A stretch of 64,000 nucleotides of DNA, taken from Erwinia sp. OLFS4. Lineage in GTDB: Bacteria; Pseudomonadota; Gammaproteobacteria; Enterobacterales; Enterobacteriaceae. Of this stretch, positions 28,304-37,084 are shown in pieces (the stretch's first letter is position 1; every line of letters begins with the position of its first letter). The DNA is taken from positions 1-64,000 of the forward strand of contig NZ_MOMB01000008.1 of NCBI RefSeq assembly GCF_002752165.1, read 5' to 3'. The position numbers and the translations under genes are program-made. The notes under the pieces are model-generated. The model worked only from the letters and a program-made list of their open reading frames with translations. It searched no databases and was not told the origin of the DNA.

Positions 28304-29137
28304 TCAGGATTTCAGCGCTTTCATTTTTTCGGCCATCTCCCAGAGCGCGCGGTTTAGTTTCACATCGCCATCAATGCCATTCACAGGGCGTATGCGTTGA
28401 TGTTTACCTTTCGCATTTTTACCCCATACCCCTCCCTTGGTCATGTTCTCCTGTACGCGCTGGTAAGTTGTCCATAGGTCGTTTGGCTTGTCAGCCTCAC
28501 GACGGATTTGCAGAACGTCGTCAGGAGTCAGAGGAACATGCTTCCCTTCACCTTTGGCATCGTATTTCCAGTTCAAAGCGATCTCCGCAAAAATACGTTG
28601 TTCGTCTTTACTGAGGGCCAGTTCTTTCATCTCTCCGCGTGATTCCTTTACACCATCGAAAATATCCAGAACTTCATACGCACCCTCGATCACCTGTCCG
28701 ACAACATCGCCTTTGTGCGGTACACGAATTTCGCCGAAGGTCTGGCCACACACCATGCCGTTCATACAGACGAACCGAAACATGCCGGGGATCATCTGGT
28801 AGCTGCTGCTGCCGTCGTGACTGTTGAGGAGAATAATTTCCGGCACCTCTTCGCCTGCGATTTCACCTTCACGGCGCAGACGGAGCATGTGCTTGGTATG
28901 CTCACGCTTACCTTCATCGCGCGTGCGGGTCTGGCAGGCAAAGAACGGCTGAAAACCTTCTTTGCGCAGATTATCCAGCAGAGTAATGGTCGGGATGTAG
29001 GTGTAGCGCTCACTGCGGGATTCATGCTTTTCCTCAGAGAAGACGCTTGGAACGACGCGCATGAGTTCATCGTTGGTCAGCGCGCGTTCTTTACGGATGA
29101 CGTTAGCAGAGCGGAAAACAGATGATAAACGGGCCAT
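28304..29137 (-). CDS. DUF932-family leading-region protein
   Basis: 277 residues from ATG at 29137 (GAGGAGAATCACC upstream); the longer open frame above it is the intergenic repeat. MARLSSVFRSAN starts the protein and DSSSYQMIPGMFRFVCMNGMVCGQ is the DUF932 core, shared with plasmid and prophage YafZ/YkfF-linked proteins. The molecular function is unknown; such genes recur in leading regions of enterobacterial conjugative plasmids. The first repeat copy lies 124 bp upstream, so it is probably expressed early after transfer. Confidence 0.8.
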   Translation of the reverse strand: MARLSSVFRSANVIRKERALTNDELMRVVPSVFSEEKHESRSERYTYIPTITLLDNLRKEGFQPFFACQTRTRDEGKREHTKHMLRLRREGEIAGEEVPEIILLNSHDGSSSYQMIPGMFRFVCMNGMVCGQTFGEIRVPHKGDVVGQVIEGAYEVLDIFDGVKESRGEMKELALSKDEQRIFAEIALNWKYDAKGEGKHVPLTPDDVLQIRREADKPNDLWTTYQRVQENMTKGGVWGKNAKGKHQRIRPVNGIDGDVKLNRALWEMAEKMKALKS

Positions 29138-29260
29138 GGTGATTCTCCTCAGGGTCTGTAAAGTGACTTTCTTCTGGCGTAGTCCTTTTGATGGTGATTC
29201 ACCATCGCGGGAGGCCGTTGCCGTGATGAAATGACCGGACTGGACCATAAGTGCGCACTG

Positions 29261-29333
29261 CAAGGGGGATGACAAAGCCGCAGCGCAAGCGACTGACCAG
29301 CGGGAAGGAGTGCGAACGGGTGCAGGCATCAGG
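29261..29333. repeat. Leading-region repeat, copy 1 (candidate single-strand promoter)
   Basis: 73 bp matching copy 2 (31151-31223) with one mismatch; shared elements include CAAGGGGGATGACAAAG, GCCGCAGCGCAAGCGAC and GTGCGAACGGGTGCAGGCAT. It lies 124 bp upstream of the DUF932 gene start. GC-rich with many short complementary segments, so the transferred plus strand could fold into a promoter, as Frpo of F and ssi2/ssi3 of ColIb-P9 do. Confidence 0.75.
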
Positions 29334-29573
29334 CTTTAGCCGACCCTTGCAGGACGCACGGGCCTGGCCAGTGTCTTTCACGGCAAAGGCAAACCGTGAT
29401 GAAACTGGAAACGTAAAGGGATACGCCAGAAATAAGCGGCGGGCGCAGCCCGTTTCCATTGAGGGGATGCCCGGCAGCCCCGGTTTGGGCGGCGCAGGCG
29501 AAAGCCTGCTGCAAGCACTGGCAGCCGTTCCGGTCAACGGGATAAATACAGCCCCGCATGCCGGGGCCGTTTC

Positions 29574-30140
29574 TCACCACTCGAACCGACGGGCACTGGG
29601 CAGTTCGTCAGCAACGGCAGAAAAATGGATCATGCTGATATTCGCCTGCCTTATGCACTGAAGAATGAGTTTGCGGGCAAAATCTGACAGACCTGCCCGC
29701 TTAAGCCGAAGTAACGGAAAACGTACCGCTTCCAGTCGGATAAGAAACCCGACGCCCGTGTCATGTATCCATTCATTAAAAAGGTCACGATGTGACAGGT
29801 CATCCAGCAAATTACAGTCAGTGCGCATTATATGTGCCGTGCTGCACTCCAGCACCGGGCGCAGTACCATTCTTCCCAGCTCCTGAGTTTGTCCCCAGCC
29901 AAGCGCCGTAACCACATCATTCCAGGTCCATTCTTCACTGTCAGGTACAGGCAGCGTCAGCAAGCGGAACGGAATCCCGAGCGTTTCTGCCAGACGCTCA
30001 CCCGTTTCACAAACAGGATCGTCTTTTTCCGTAAAATCCGCGCAGGCAATGCATTCGCCATTGAGATAAATAGCCTCATCACCATTATCAAGCTGAATCG
30101 CGGTAACACCATAAGGGGCATGTTTTGTATATTTTTTCAT
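29574..30140 (-). CDS. Hypothetical leading-region protein
   Basis: 188 residues starting MKKYTKHAPYGVTAIQLDNG. The first 60 residues look like a small beta-rich domain (AIYLNGECIACADFTEKDDPV); the rest is helical. No membrane span or signal. No family recognised. Acidic in the first half. Position in the leading region, downstream of repeat copy 1's neighbourhood, makes it a candidate early gene. Confidence 0.65.
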   Translation of the reverse strand: MKKYTKHAPYGVTAIQLDNGDEAIYLNGECIACADFTEKDDPVCETGERLAETLGIPFRLLTLPVPDSEEWTWNDVVTALGWGQTQELGRMVLRPVLECSTAHIMRTDCNLLDDLSHRDLFNEWIHDTGVGFLIRLEAVRFPLLRLKRAGLSDFARKLILQCIRQANISMIHFSAVADELPSARRFEW

Positions 30141-30244
30141 TGCGTACTCCGTCGCAGCAGGCGTTCGTTTCCGGGAGTCAGCGGCTCAATGCCGGTGACT
30201 CCCGGACGGGGCAGAAAATGCCACCCCGAAGGGCGGCACAGGTA

Positions 30245-30496
30245 TCAGGCATACGCCCGCTTAATCTCCAGTGAGCGCAGCAACTGCCCCAACTCCGCCA
30301 CGTTCAGTGCCGGAATGTGTACTGGCTTGCGTTTGCGCTGACAGCGCGCGATATGACGCCCCAACGCCTTCACGCGTGGCGCTATGGTTTCTTCTGCTAC
30401 GGTGTCACGCTGTACGCGACGGTGCTTTCTTACCTCCGCGCTTTCACGCTGCTTTACAAAATAGTCCTGACATGCAAGGATAAAGTGGTATTTCAT
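30245..30496 (-). CDS. Small basic hypothetical protein
   Basis: 83 residues, strongly basic (KQRESAEVRKHRRVQRD; RHIARCQRKRKP), with a Leu-rich C-terminal helix (NVAELGQLLRSLEIKRAYA). Could bind nucleic acid, but nothing specific is visible. Start ATG has GTTACATC upstream, a poor ribosome site. Same orientation as its neighbours. Confidence 0.5.
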   Translation of the reverse strand: MKYHFILACQDYFVKQRESAEVRKHRRVQRDTVAEETIAPRVKALGRHIARCQRKRKPVHIPALNVAELGQLLRSLEIKRAYA

Positions 30497-30588
30497 GATG
30501 TAACTCCATCTGATACTTGAAGTATCCGGCCTGCTCTAACAGGCCGGGATGATTAAGCAGAGCGCCCGCTCTGCTTTTTTATTGCCGC

Positions 30589-31029
30589 TTATGCGGCAAT
30601 TCCTTCGGCGTCGATAAACGCCCTGATCTTCCCGATGATTTCCTCATGCGTGAGCGTCACTTCGTTACGCATCTGGAAATAGCGCGTGCCGTATTGGGCA
30701 AAAATGTCAGTGATGTTGCCGCTGTACATTTCGCTCAGCTTGAACGTCTGGCTCTCCGGAGTACCCTGCCAGTCCAGCGGCGGCAGAACTTCCAGCATGT
30801 CGGTGAATCTTTCTTCGCTGATTTCAGTAACTGGCAGGTAATTGGCCGCCGCAAAACGAGCTTTCGCCTCCTCCACCGTCACCAGTTCCCAGCGATCGCC
30901 ATTGGCGTTCAGCTCCTCCAGGGTCCTCGACGGTGCACAGGCGGTGGTACGCCAGGCACCATCCACAAAGTGCGCTTTACGCCAGCCGTTAAATGAACTT
31001 GATTTGCTCCAGAACGCCATTGCAGTCAT
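30589..31029 (-). CDS. DUF1419-like leading-region protein
   Basis: 146 residues from ATG 31029, chosen for the AGGAAATTCGCA ribosome site. Sequence MTAMAFWSKSSSFNGWRKAH then ELNANGDRWELVTVEEAKARF and an acidic C-terminus with EEIIGKIRAFIDAEG. I associate this pattern with DUF1419 proteins seen next to plasmid leading genes; function unknown. Repeat copy 2 lies 122 bp upstream, the same spacing as copy 1 from the DUF932 gene. Confidence 0.68.
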   Translation of the reverse strand: MTAMAFWSKSSSFNGWRKAHFVDGAWRTTACAPSRTLEELNANGDRWELVTVEEAKARFAAANYLPVTEISEERFTDMLEVLPPLDWQGTPESQTFKLSEMYSGNITDIFAQYGTRYFQMRNEVTLTHEEIIGKIRAFIDAEGIAA

Positions 31030-31150
31030 TGCGAATTTCCTCATCTGTTGTGCCCTTCGGCTTCTTTCTGGTGTCCCCTTTTTCCGTTTCCGGAAGGCGG
31101 GGAGCACGTTGCTGTGACACATGACCGCCCTGTTCCATCGGGGACGAAAA

Positions 31151-31223
31151 CAAGGGGGATGACAAAGCCGCAGCGCAAGCGACTGACCAGCGGGAGGGAG
31201 TGCGAACGGGTGCAGGCATCAGG
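31151..31223. repeat. Leading-region repeat, copy 2
   Basis: One mismatch to copy 1 across 73 bp. Upstream of the DUF1419-like gene at nearly the same distance. The conserved distance from repeat to start codon in two otherwise unrelated genes suggests a promoter plus leader. Confidence 0.75.
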
Positions 31224-31532
31224 ATTTATCCGGCCCCTTGTTTTGGGACCGGAACAGGGCAGTGTCAGTCACAGCAAAAGTGAACACCGCTGACAATGGG
31301 GTCAAAGTGGGCGCCAGAGAAGCCGGTTTACCGGCTTTCCTTAGCGGCCGCCACCGGCGACCAGTTAAAGCGGCGCTGCCGGTACGGCAGCTGCAAGCGC
31401 AGCCCTTCAGGCATCGCTTGCTATCCCAGCGGGACGGAGACAGGCTCCGCGTAGCCTGGTGGCCCAGACGGGTTTTAATTTCTTTGATTGTGGCGCTTTT
31501 ATACCTCGAAATTCGAATAAATATTGAGTCAT

Positions 31533-31557
31533 AATAAGTGCAATTTCTGCACTTATT
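31533..31557 (+). promoter_or_regulatory. Operator-like palindrome before a small HTH gene
   Basis: AATAAGTGCA / TGCACTTATT, perfect 10-bp arms with a 5-nt centre, ending one base before the ATG at 31559. Likely the autoregulatory site of the HTH protein that follows. Confidence 0.65.
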
Positions 31558-31558
31558 T

Positions 31559-31807
31559 ATGTATAAAATGACCGGATTCGAACTCAGATTATGGCGAAAA
31601 AGCCTTGGCTGGAGCCGTGACAGGGCAGCTGAGGAGCTGGGCGTTTGCCTGCGTTCTTACAAAGACTATGAAAACACGCCCGAGGTAAAGCGGGCCATCG
31701 AGCTGGCCACAATTGCCCTTTCAGTTAGGGGATTATTGCCGCTAATGGCACACCCCCGGACCAGCAAGTCGAAAGTCCTTGAGATGATCAGGAGAATGCT
31801 GCGATGA
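31559..31807 (+). CDS. Small XRE-type helix-turn-helix regulator
   Basis: 82 residues from ATG 31559, or 79 from ATG 31568. MTGFELRLWRKSLGWSRDR then AAEELGVCLRSYKDYENTPE is a classic lambda-repressor-like HTH. It is the only plus-strand gene in the leading region, so it is not template-ready on the T-strand and may be a late repressor. About 190 bp after it contain nothing recognisable. Confidence 0.72.
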   Translation: MYKMTGFELRLWRKSLGWSRDRAAEELGVCLRSYKDYENTPEVKRAIELATIALSVRGLLPLMAHPRTSKSKVLEMIRRMLR

Positions 31808-31999
31808 GGGCACACCACAGGCTGGGTTCTGAAGTACCCGCCTGTGAGAATTGGCGCAGAGCAGCCTCAAATTAAGGGTGCAATACAGAAACCTAAACAG
31901 TCCCGTAAAGTTGATGCCTGCCTGTAGCACAGGTGCCATATATCATCATTCGTGGGAAGGGGGTCAGTCTCTTTCAATGTCTATCGCGTCAGCGCCCGG

Positions 32000-32371
32000 C
32001 TATCTGCTCTGAGGTTTGGCCAACAGTGATTCCGCAGGAATTCCAAAATTGTGATGCAGCTTGCTAATCATTGCCAACGTCAGATTACGTTTACCGCTGA
32101 TAACTTCGTAAAACCTGCTTGACGTACCAAACACGGCTTTTAAATCGGTCGGTTTAAGACCGCCCTGCTCCATTCTGAATTTAATAGCTTCAACCGGCGT
32201 TGGGGCTTCAATCGGATAATGTTTGCTCTCATAGTTCTCTATGAGAGTCACCATAATTTCCAGCCAGTCGCCTTCATCAGAACCAGGATCAGGGTCACGC
32301 TCAAATACTGGCGCAACAGCTTTCAGCGCCGCTTTATAATCTTTTTCGGTATGAATCGGTTTAATATTCAT
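32000..32371 (-). CDS. higA: HigA-type antitoxin
   Basis: 123 residues, two bases after the toxin gene. C-terminal HTH: AIKFRMEQGGLKPTDLKAVF, then GTSSRFYEVISGKRNLTL; this MEQGGLKPTDL pattern is typical of HigA/YgjM-type antitoxins encoded after their toxins. It would bind the paired palindromes in the promoter at 32710-32755. Confidence 0.87.
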   Translation of the reverse strand: MNIKPIHTEKDYKAALKAVAPVFERDPDPGSDEGDWLEIMVTLIENYESKHYPIEAPTPVEAIKFRMEQGGLKPTDLKAVFGTSSRFYEVISGKRNLTLAMISKLHHNFGIPAESLLAKPQSR

Positions 32372-32373
32372 AG

Positions 32374-32685
32374 TTACTCCGGTTCAACAGTATTAACGTC
32401 GATATTGTCATACTGCTTGTGCGTTCCTACAAATTTAACGAATATCGCGCCAGTATTGTATGCAACAGCCACCACTAACCTGTAGTCGTTGCCTTTGATG
32501 TTAAACACCACGCGTCGATTTTTCAGGATACTTGCACTGCCGTACAGGGATTTAATATCTGCCGGTTCTTTCCAGTCAGCCTGCCGGACTTCGTCCAGCC
32601 AGGCTTTAAGAGGCTGCTCCGCGTCTCTGTACAGCCGATTTTCCCAAAAGTTACGAAGAGTCGCAACAGAAATAACACGCACCAC
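32374..32685 (-). CDS. higB: HigB-type mRNA interferase toxin
   Basis: 103 residues from GTG 32685 (or GTG 32682). The longer open frame to 32748 starts inside the promoter, so it is rejected. MRVISVATLRNFWE (written with GTG as Met), AEQPLKAWLDEVRQADW, then VVFNIKGNDYRLVVAVAYN and IFVKFVGTHKQYDNID are HigB_toxin family hallmarks. Toxin-first order is the higBA arrangement. Both genes appear intact. Confidence 0.87.
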   Translation of the reverse strand: MVRVISVATLRNFWENRLYRDAEQPLKAWLDEVRQADWKEPADIKSLYGSASILKNRRVVFNIKGNDYRLVVAVAYNTGAIFVKFVGTHKQYDNIDVNTVEPE

Positions 32686-32709
32686 CGGTATCCTTATATC
32701 CTGGAAAAA

Positions 32710-32762
32710 AGTCCCATTACGGGACTCACTTCCACTATAGTCCCACAATGGGACTGTGGCAA
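32710..32762 (-). promoter_or_regulatory. higBA promoter with twin operators
   Basis: On the minus strand: -35 TTGCCA (32762-32757), 17 bp, -10 TATAGT (32739-32734). Two palindromes of the same type, AGTCCCACAATGGGACT (32739-32755) and AGTCCCATTACGGGACT (32710-32726), cover the spacer and the start region. This is a textbook autorepressed TA promoter. Confidence 0.82.
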
Positions 32763-32832
32763 GTTTTTACTTTTTTCCCGGTACGTTAAATCATTAAAAA
32801 ATAGGTACTTTTACCTAAGCACCATAAAGCCT

Positions 32833-33627
32833 TCATTCTGGCTTATATGCAATCAGGCGAATAACTGACACGTTTGCCCCGGCAAACATGCCTTTTTGAA
32901 CATCTGACCAGTTACATACCCACCCGGGCAGCAGGTCTTTACGCTCTGAACCGGCCGGCAGAATTGCACCCAGCCGCCCGCCAGCCTTCACCAGCTCCGC
33001 TGCTGATCTGACATGCGAAACGGCCCGCCCTTCGCTGAATGGCGGATTCATGACAACTACATCAAAACGCTCACTTGTCTGAGCTGCCCAGCTGAGAAAA
33101 TCATCGTTAATGACCTGATGCCCTTTCGCTTCCAGTATCCGGCAACGCAGAGGCGATACTTCGATACAGGTCGTCTGTTCCTTCGGCATCATGTCAGCCA
33201 GTCCGCCCGTCCCTGCGCTCGGCTCAAGACATTTCTCGCCATCACAAATCGCAACATCATCAAGCAGCTTCGTAGCCAGTTCTATCCTGGTAGGATAAAA
33301 CTGATGCGTTTTAACATCAGGCACGGCACCGCATAGTAAAATATCCTGAATGGTAGTTTCAGGGTCATAATCGAATTCAAACCAGGTAAATGCGTTTTTC
33401 TTCATTTTGACGCCGCCCAGGCTTATCAGTACCTCTTCGCTTTTATTACGTACGCTGATATCAAAATCCATGATGTTTTTGAAACGACGATTCAGGGGAT
33501 TTGTTGTGACCGGTTCACGTTCTTCATTCCAGCGGCTGGAACGGTACGGCTCATGACGCTCAGTAACGAGATCACTTAATTCTGCGAGAACCGAAAATGG
33601 AAGAAGTTCTGTCAGCAAATCAGACAC
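32833..33627 (-). CDS. Adenine methyltransferase part of a DUF4942-methylase protein (3' fragment)
   Basis: 264 residues. CLEPSAGTGGLADMMPKE is the SAM-binding motif I and VVMNPPFSEGRAVSHVRSAA the NPPF catalytic motif of N6-adenine methylases. I recall chromosomal and plasmid DUF4942 proteins in which this region continues directly from the DUF4942 half; here it is in a different frame and overlaps the upstream frame by 16 bp. The start ATG/alternative within the overlap may allow reinitiation. See the neighbouring feature and the finding on the frameshift. Confidence 0.75.
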   Translation of the reverse strand: MSDLLTELLPFSVLAELSDLVTERHEPYRSSRWNEEREPVTTNPLNRRFKNIMDFDISVRNKSEEVLISLGGVKMKKNAFTWFEFDYDPETTIQDILLCGAVPDVKTHQFYPTRIELATKLLDDVAICDGEKCLEPSAGTGGLADMMPKEQTTCIEVSPLRCRILEAKGHQVINDDFLSWAAQTSERFDVVVMNPPFSEGRAVSHVRSAAELVKAGGRLGAILPAGSERKDLLPGWVCNWSDVQKGMFAGANVSVIRLIAYKPE

Positions 33628-34535
33628 TTTATTTTTGTCGCGGGTTTCTGCCGGTGTTGCGCTGGAATAGCAGCGGGGTAGAGGAAAGCGAGAATATCGT
33701 TAAGACGCCATGCCATATCCTGATGGATTTCAAGATGAAGCGTACCTTTCAGAAAGGCTTTAAGCCGCAGTGCGCCTCCGTCAACAGTAAGCCATGTGCC
33801 GGACCGTTCGCGTGCAACTTTTAAAAGTTTATCGGTGTTACGCGAACCTTCCGGGTCACGTCCCATAAATTTAGCGATCACTTTGCGCAGGTCATCGATA
33901 TAGCCGCTGCGCTCATAACTGACATAACCATATTCATCATAAACACGGTTAATAATCATGCGTTTGCTGAACCCTTCCGGTCTGTTAGTTATATGTTCTC
34001 CTGAGAGACTGCGGAATATACCGCCCACGCGTTCAGAAAAAAATTTTTCCTTTGAAAACAGCAGCTCTGAAAGATTAGCCCACACCGTGTCATCCTCAAA
34101 ATCAGGTGTGTCCATTTCAGTTATTTGTTTATTCCATTCAGTACGCCGGTCGTTTGGCATGTATTCATAAACATCTGTAAGATCCAATGCACTTTGCCAG
34201 TATTCTGCGTTAAGAGCGGCCAGCGCGCCGGAGATATCAAACAGCTTGCAAACTGGCGGAACGTGATAGCCCCGGCTGCTGTTATAATTACCCCGGAGAA
34301 AGTAGCTGATTCCCTTCTGACTTTCGATGTCAGAGATAACGTTTGAAATGGAATACAGACGAGCGCGCATAAATTTGTACTGAGCAAGCAGGTTGTCGAG
34401 CAGCCCTGCTGTTGACGGTGCAAAAAAATCATCACTGGAAATATTCCCTGTCAGCGCTGTACTGCTCTGGTTTTCAGCCCATGTTTTGGGAGATTCTGGC
34501 GTGGCGGTTTTGACGTTGACGTTTTGTGTGTTCAT
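33612..34535 (-). CDS. DUF4942 N-terminal part, split from its methylase half
   Basis: 307 residues starting MNTQNVNVKTATPESPKTW with GGAGAAATGCC before the ATG. FFAPSTAGLLDNLLAQYKF, LTDVYEYMPNDRRTEWNKQ and FSKRMIINRVYDEYGYVSY are the conserved DUF4942 blocks. It terminates with KIKCLIC just after PAAIPAQHRQKPATK, where homologues run on into the methylase domain. Together with the 3' fragment it would make a protein of about 560 residues. Repeat copy 3 lies about 80 bp upstream. Confidence 0.78.
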   Translation of the reverse strand: MNTQNVNVKTATPESPKTWAENQSSTALTGNISSDDFFAPSTAGLLDNLLAQYKFMRARLYSISNVISDIESQKGISYFLRGNYNSSRGYHVPPVCKLFDISGALAALNAEYWQSALDLTDVYEYMPNDRRTEWNKQITEMDTPDFEDDTVWANLSELLFSKEKFFSERVGGIFRSLSGEHITNRPEGFSKRMIINRVYDEYGYVSYERSGYIDDLRKVIAKFMGRDPEGSRNTDKLLKVARERSGTWLTVDGGALRLKAFLKGTLHLEIHQDMAWRLNDILAFLYPAAIPAQHRQKPATKIKCLIC

Positions 34536-34604
34536 GGCATTTCTCCTGTTACTGTGTAGTTATGTTTCGGTCGATCCCGTCGCGGCAAAGGGCGAGTAGC
34601 GACG

Positions 34605-34710
34605 GATGACGGATGAACGAAGGGCGTCACCGCAGGCCGCAGCGCAAACGAGCACAGCGAGTGCGAACGGGCGAGGAACGGCGAAGCGTACCCTTCCGGG
34701 CAGACGGAGG
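34605..34710. repeat. Leading-region repeat, copy 3, in a gene-free stretch
   Basis: Diverged copy sharing GGCCGCAGCGCAAACGAG and GTGCGAACGGG with copies 1 and 2. It lies upstream of the DUF4942 gene. The stretch 34536-35320 has no credible gene: open frames in it have GC-skewed Arg/Ala/Pro composition and no ribosome sites. It also contains a perfect DnaA box TTATCCACA at 35211-35219 and a GC-rich hairpin ending GGGTTTTT near 35151-35174. Confidence 0.6.
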
Positions 34711-35320
34711 ACGGTGCTACGAAAAGCCCGGCGCGACGGGGCGAACGGAATATGCTCACCGGACCGGCAGCGGGCAGGAACACACCCGACACGGCGGTAT
34801 GCCGGGGCGTCATCAGCGGCCGGCGCGCAGCGCTGGCCAGTTAAGGCACCGGCGAACGCCGGTTGCAGGGTTGCGTCAGCGATGGAAACCCGTCGGCCCG
34901 GAACGGGCCAGGGCAGAGACGGCTTGCCGGCTCTGTGCGCAGCATGACAGAGTGGCCCGAAGGGCGACGCCCGGAATGTCAGAACCACCATTCGAAATAG
35001 TAATAAAAGGCATCTGCGACGTATGACTGTCAGCAGCACACACATAAAAAAAACGGACAACTGCAGCATTTATCTCACCCATTCTGCAGGGACAGGTGTG
35101 AAGAAGCATGACAGAACCGGCAGCCGCGCCGTAGGCGCAGCGGCCGTTCTGACCGCCGCAGGCGGAGGGTTTTTAGCGCCCTGACCGAAGTGGCGTGCTT
35201 CCCTATCGCTTTATCCACAGCCGGGGGGCATATCTGTCCCGTAAGTCTGTGGACAGACGGCGACGGGTCGCACTGCGGGCGGAGCGAAACGGGGTGGCCG
35301 TTTTATGACCACCCTACAGG

Positions 35321-35551
35321 TTACCGCAGGTGATGGCGGATCTGTGCGCCGCGCTGGTAAAGTGCTATAAGATCGCCATCGAGGGACTCTATCAGCAAGC
35401 CGGCCATGCGCTGCCCGTTCGTCTCACCATTCCAGAGATGGCGCTGGATCATATCGCGCATACGCAGATGCAGTTCATAAAGCGACTCCTCAATATCGTT
35501 AATGTCATCGGCCAGATGCGTATCAGCGGGAGTGTTTTTTATATAAGTCAT
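35321..35551 (-). CDS. Small hypothetical protein
   Basis: 76 residues, acidic and helical: ADDINDIEESLYELHLRMRD then LIESLDGDLIALYQRGAQI. No motif recognised. A ribosome site AATGGAGACAGAAC lies before ATG. It follows the methylase gene below by about 56 bp and may be co-transcribed with it. Confidence 0.6.
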   Translation of the reverse strand: MTYIKNTPADTHLADDINDIEESLYELHLRMRDMIQRHLWNGETNGQRMAGLLIESLDGDLIALYQRGAQIRHHLR

Positions 35552-35607
35552 GTTCTGTCTCCATTATCAGATTCCTGGCCGGCGTTGCCGGCCGAATGAG
35601 TAGTTTG

Positions 35608-36288
35608 TTACGCAGCTTCGGGAAAAATTTCACCGTTGGCTGCTGGGCGCTGCATCGCACGGCGCAACGCTGCCAGTCGCTGAGTACCGGCAGCGTGGTA
35701 CTGAGCCATCATTTCAATACCGATGTAGCGGCGCCCGGCTTGTGCGGCGGCAACACACGTAGAACCGGAGCCGGCAAAAGGGTCAAGTACGATCGCGCCG
35801 GGCGCCGTGAATGATTCGATCAGCGGCTGCAAGCTGCTGACCGGCTTTTCGGTCGGGTGATGCCGGTTTCCGGTGTATTTCCAGGGAAGTACATCCGGCA
35901 GCGGTTTGAGCGGCGTCTGCGGGCGCCCTTTGGCCAGCAGATACGCGCATTCATGTGTGTAGCCCAGGAAGGTAGCTTTTGAGGCGTAGGTTTTGGCAAA
36001 AACGACGTGCCCGACGATCCGGAAGCCGGCGGCTTTCCAGGCTTCCGCAAACCGGTCAACGCGGTTCCAGCCGTAAAAGCTGACCATCAGCGCATCTTTT
36101 TTCAACACGCGGTACATCTCGTTGCAGGCAGGCTGTAGCCATTCGTCGGATTTATCGCCGGCAATGGTGCGCCCGGAACGGTCGCGGAATCCAACCAGAT
36201 ACGGCGGATCGGTAAGAATAAAATCAATGGCACCGGTCGGAAAGCCGGACATAATCTGAACGGAATCACCCAGAATGAAACGTGACAT
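35608..36288 (-). CDS. Plasmid orphan DNA adenine/cytosine-N4 methyltransferase
   Basis: 226 residues from ATG 36288 with GAGGAGCTGCTT upstream; the longer open frame above it is repeat sequence. DPPY motif near residue 31 (DFILTDPPYLVGF) precedes the FxGxG motif near 185 (DPFAGSGSTCVAAA), the order of beta-class amino-methyltransferases, and HHPTEKPVSSLQPL lies between. Orphan methylases of this exact type recur in leading regions of IncF/IncI plasmids. Early methylation of incoming DNA could protect against host restriction; the target sequence cannot be read from the protein. Confidence 0.85.
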   Translation of the reverse strand: MSRFILGDSVQIMSGFPTGAIDFILTDPPYLVGFRDRSGRTIAGDKSDEWLQPACNEMYRVLKKDALMVSFYGWNRVDRFAEAWKAAGFRIVGHVVFAKTYASKATFLGYTHECAYLLAKGRPQTPLKPLPDVLPWKYTGNRHHPTEKPVSSLQPLIESFTAPGAIVLDPFAGSGSTCVAAAQAGRRYIGIEMMAQYHAAGTQRLAALRRAMQRPAANGEIFPEAA

Positions 36289-36359
36289 AAGCAGCTCCTC
36301 ATTTGCGGGAGGCACCGGTTGTCGGTGCCGTGGACACCACAAAGACGGGCGAACAGCAG

Positions 36360-36445
36360 AGCAAACAGGGGCGACACCGGAAGCCGCAGCGCCGCAGGAG
36401 CGGACTGAATGTCCGCGCACGGCGGGGAACGGGTGAGGATGTCGG
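36360..36445. repeat. Leading-region repeat, copy 4
   Basis: Contains GGAAGCCGCAGCGCCGCAGG and CGGCGGGGAACGGGTGAGGA, a diverged form of the same pattern (CCGCAGCGC ... GAACGGG). It is 72 bp upstream of the methylase start. Confidence 0.55.
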
Positions 36446-36647
36446 CGCAGCTTCCCTTGTTTGCGAAGCCGCCCGGCTACCGTGAGGCCACGGCACCCTT
36501 ACCGTCACGTCGTCCGGCCACCTGGCGGGCGGCGGTATAATGAGGAGCGCAGCGACATCCTTATACCAGCTCTATCTGCTGCAGTACGGCGCCCCCTGCC
36601 CTGCGGCTTTTTATTCCATTACCGGCGGGTTTCCCCGCCGCTCCGTT

Positions 36648-37010
36648 TTAACTGGCAGGCTGCCAGATATGGTCACTACCCTGTTCAGTAATCACCAGCT
36701 GGCCATCTTCACTTTCCGAAATTTTCCAGCAGTCTGTAAAAGCAAGCTCAGCGATGACGGCGGCCGCCGTATCGTCCAGCGCACGGAGCTGTGACAACTC
36801 CAATCCGGCCCGCTCAAATGACCAGTACCAGTCGTTATACGTTTCCCCATAGTCAGGCCAGCGGTACCGCCCCATGAGGATCGCAGCCCGCTCGGCCAGA
36901 TGTTCGTTGATCGCCGCCAGCATGACTGGCTGAAGAAATGCCTCTCCGTCATTGCTATGAATGATATAAATGGCCAGCCACTGGCAGGCTGGTAAGGTCT
37001 GATCGTTCAT
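36648..37010 (-). CDS. Hypothetical leading-region protein
   Basis: 120 residues from ATG 37010 (GGAGATA upstream). Trp-rich: QWLAIYIIHSNDGEAFLQPV, GRYRWPDYGETYNDWYWSFE, and acidic (pI low by eye). No family recognised. Small acidic proteins in leading regions include DNA-mimic antirestriction proteins such as ArdA, but no ArdA motif is visible here. Confidence 0.62.
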   Translation of the reverse strand: MNDQTLPACQWLAIYIIHSNDGEAFLQPVMLAAINEHLAERAAILMGRYRWPDYGETYNDWYWSFERAGLELSQLRALDDTAAAVIAELAFTDCWKISESEDGQLVITEQGSDHIWQPAS

Positions 37011-37084
37011 CATTATCTCCGTTAGCTGAAACGGCCTGTGCCGTGACCACAAAAGAGACGTGCGGACAGCGTAACGGTCACTGG

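Noticed and set aside
28304..29329. 341-residue version of the DUF932 gene
   Set aside because: The first 64 residues are translated repeat sequence, also found as a false N-terminus at 31219; the real start is ATG 29137 with a good ribosome site.
32686..32748. Longer HigB start
   Set aside because: It lies within the -10 box and operators of the higBA promoter.
34605..35026. Plus-strand open frames of 113 and 137 residues in the leading region
   Set aside because: Arg/Ala/Pro-rich composition from GC-rich repeats, no ribosome site, opposite to the other genes.
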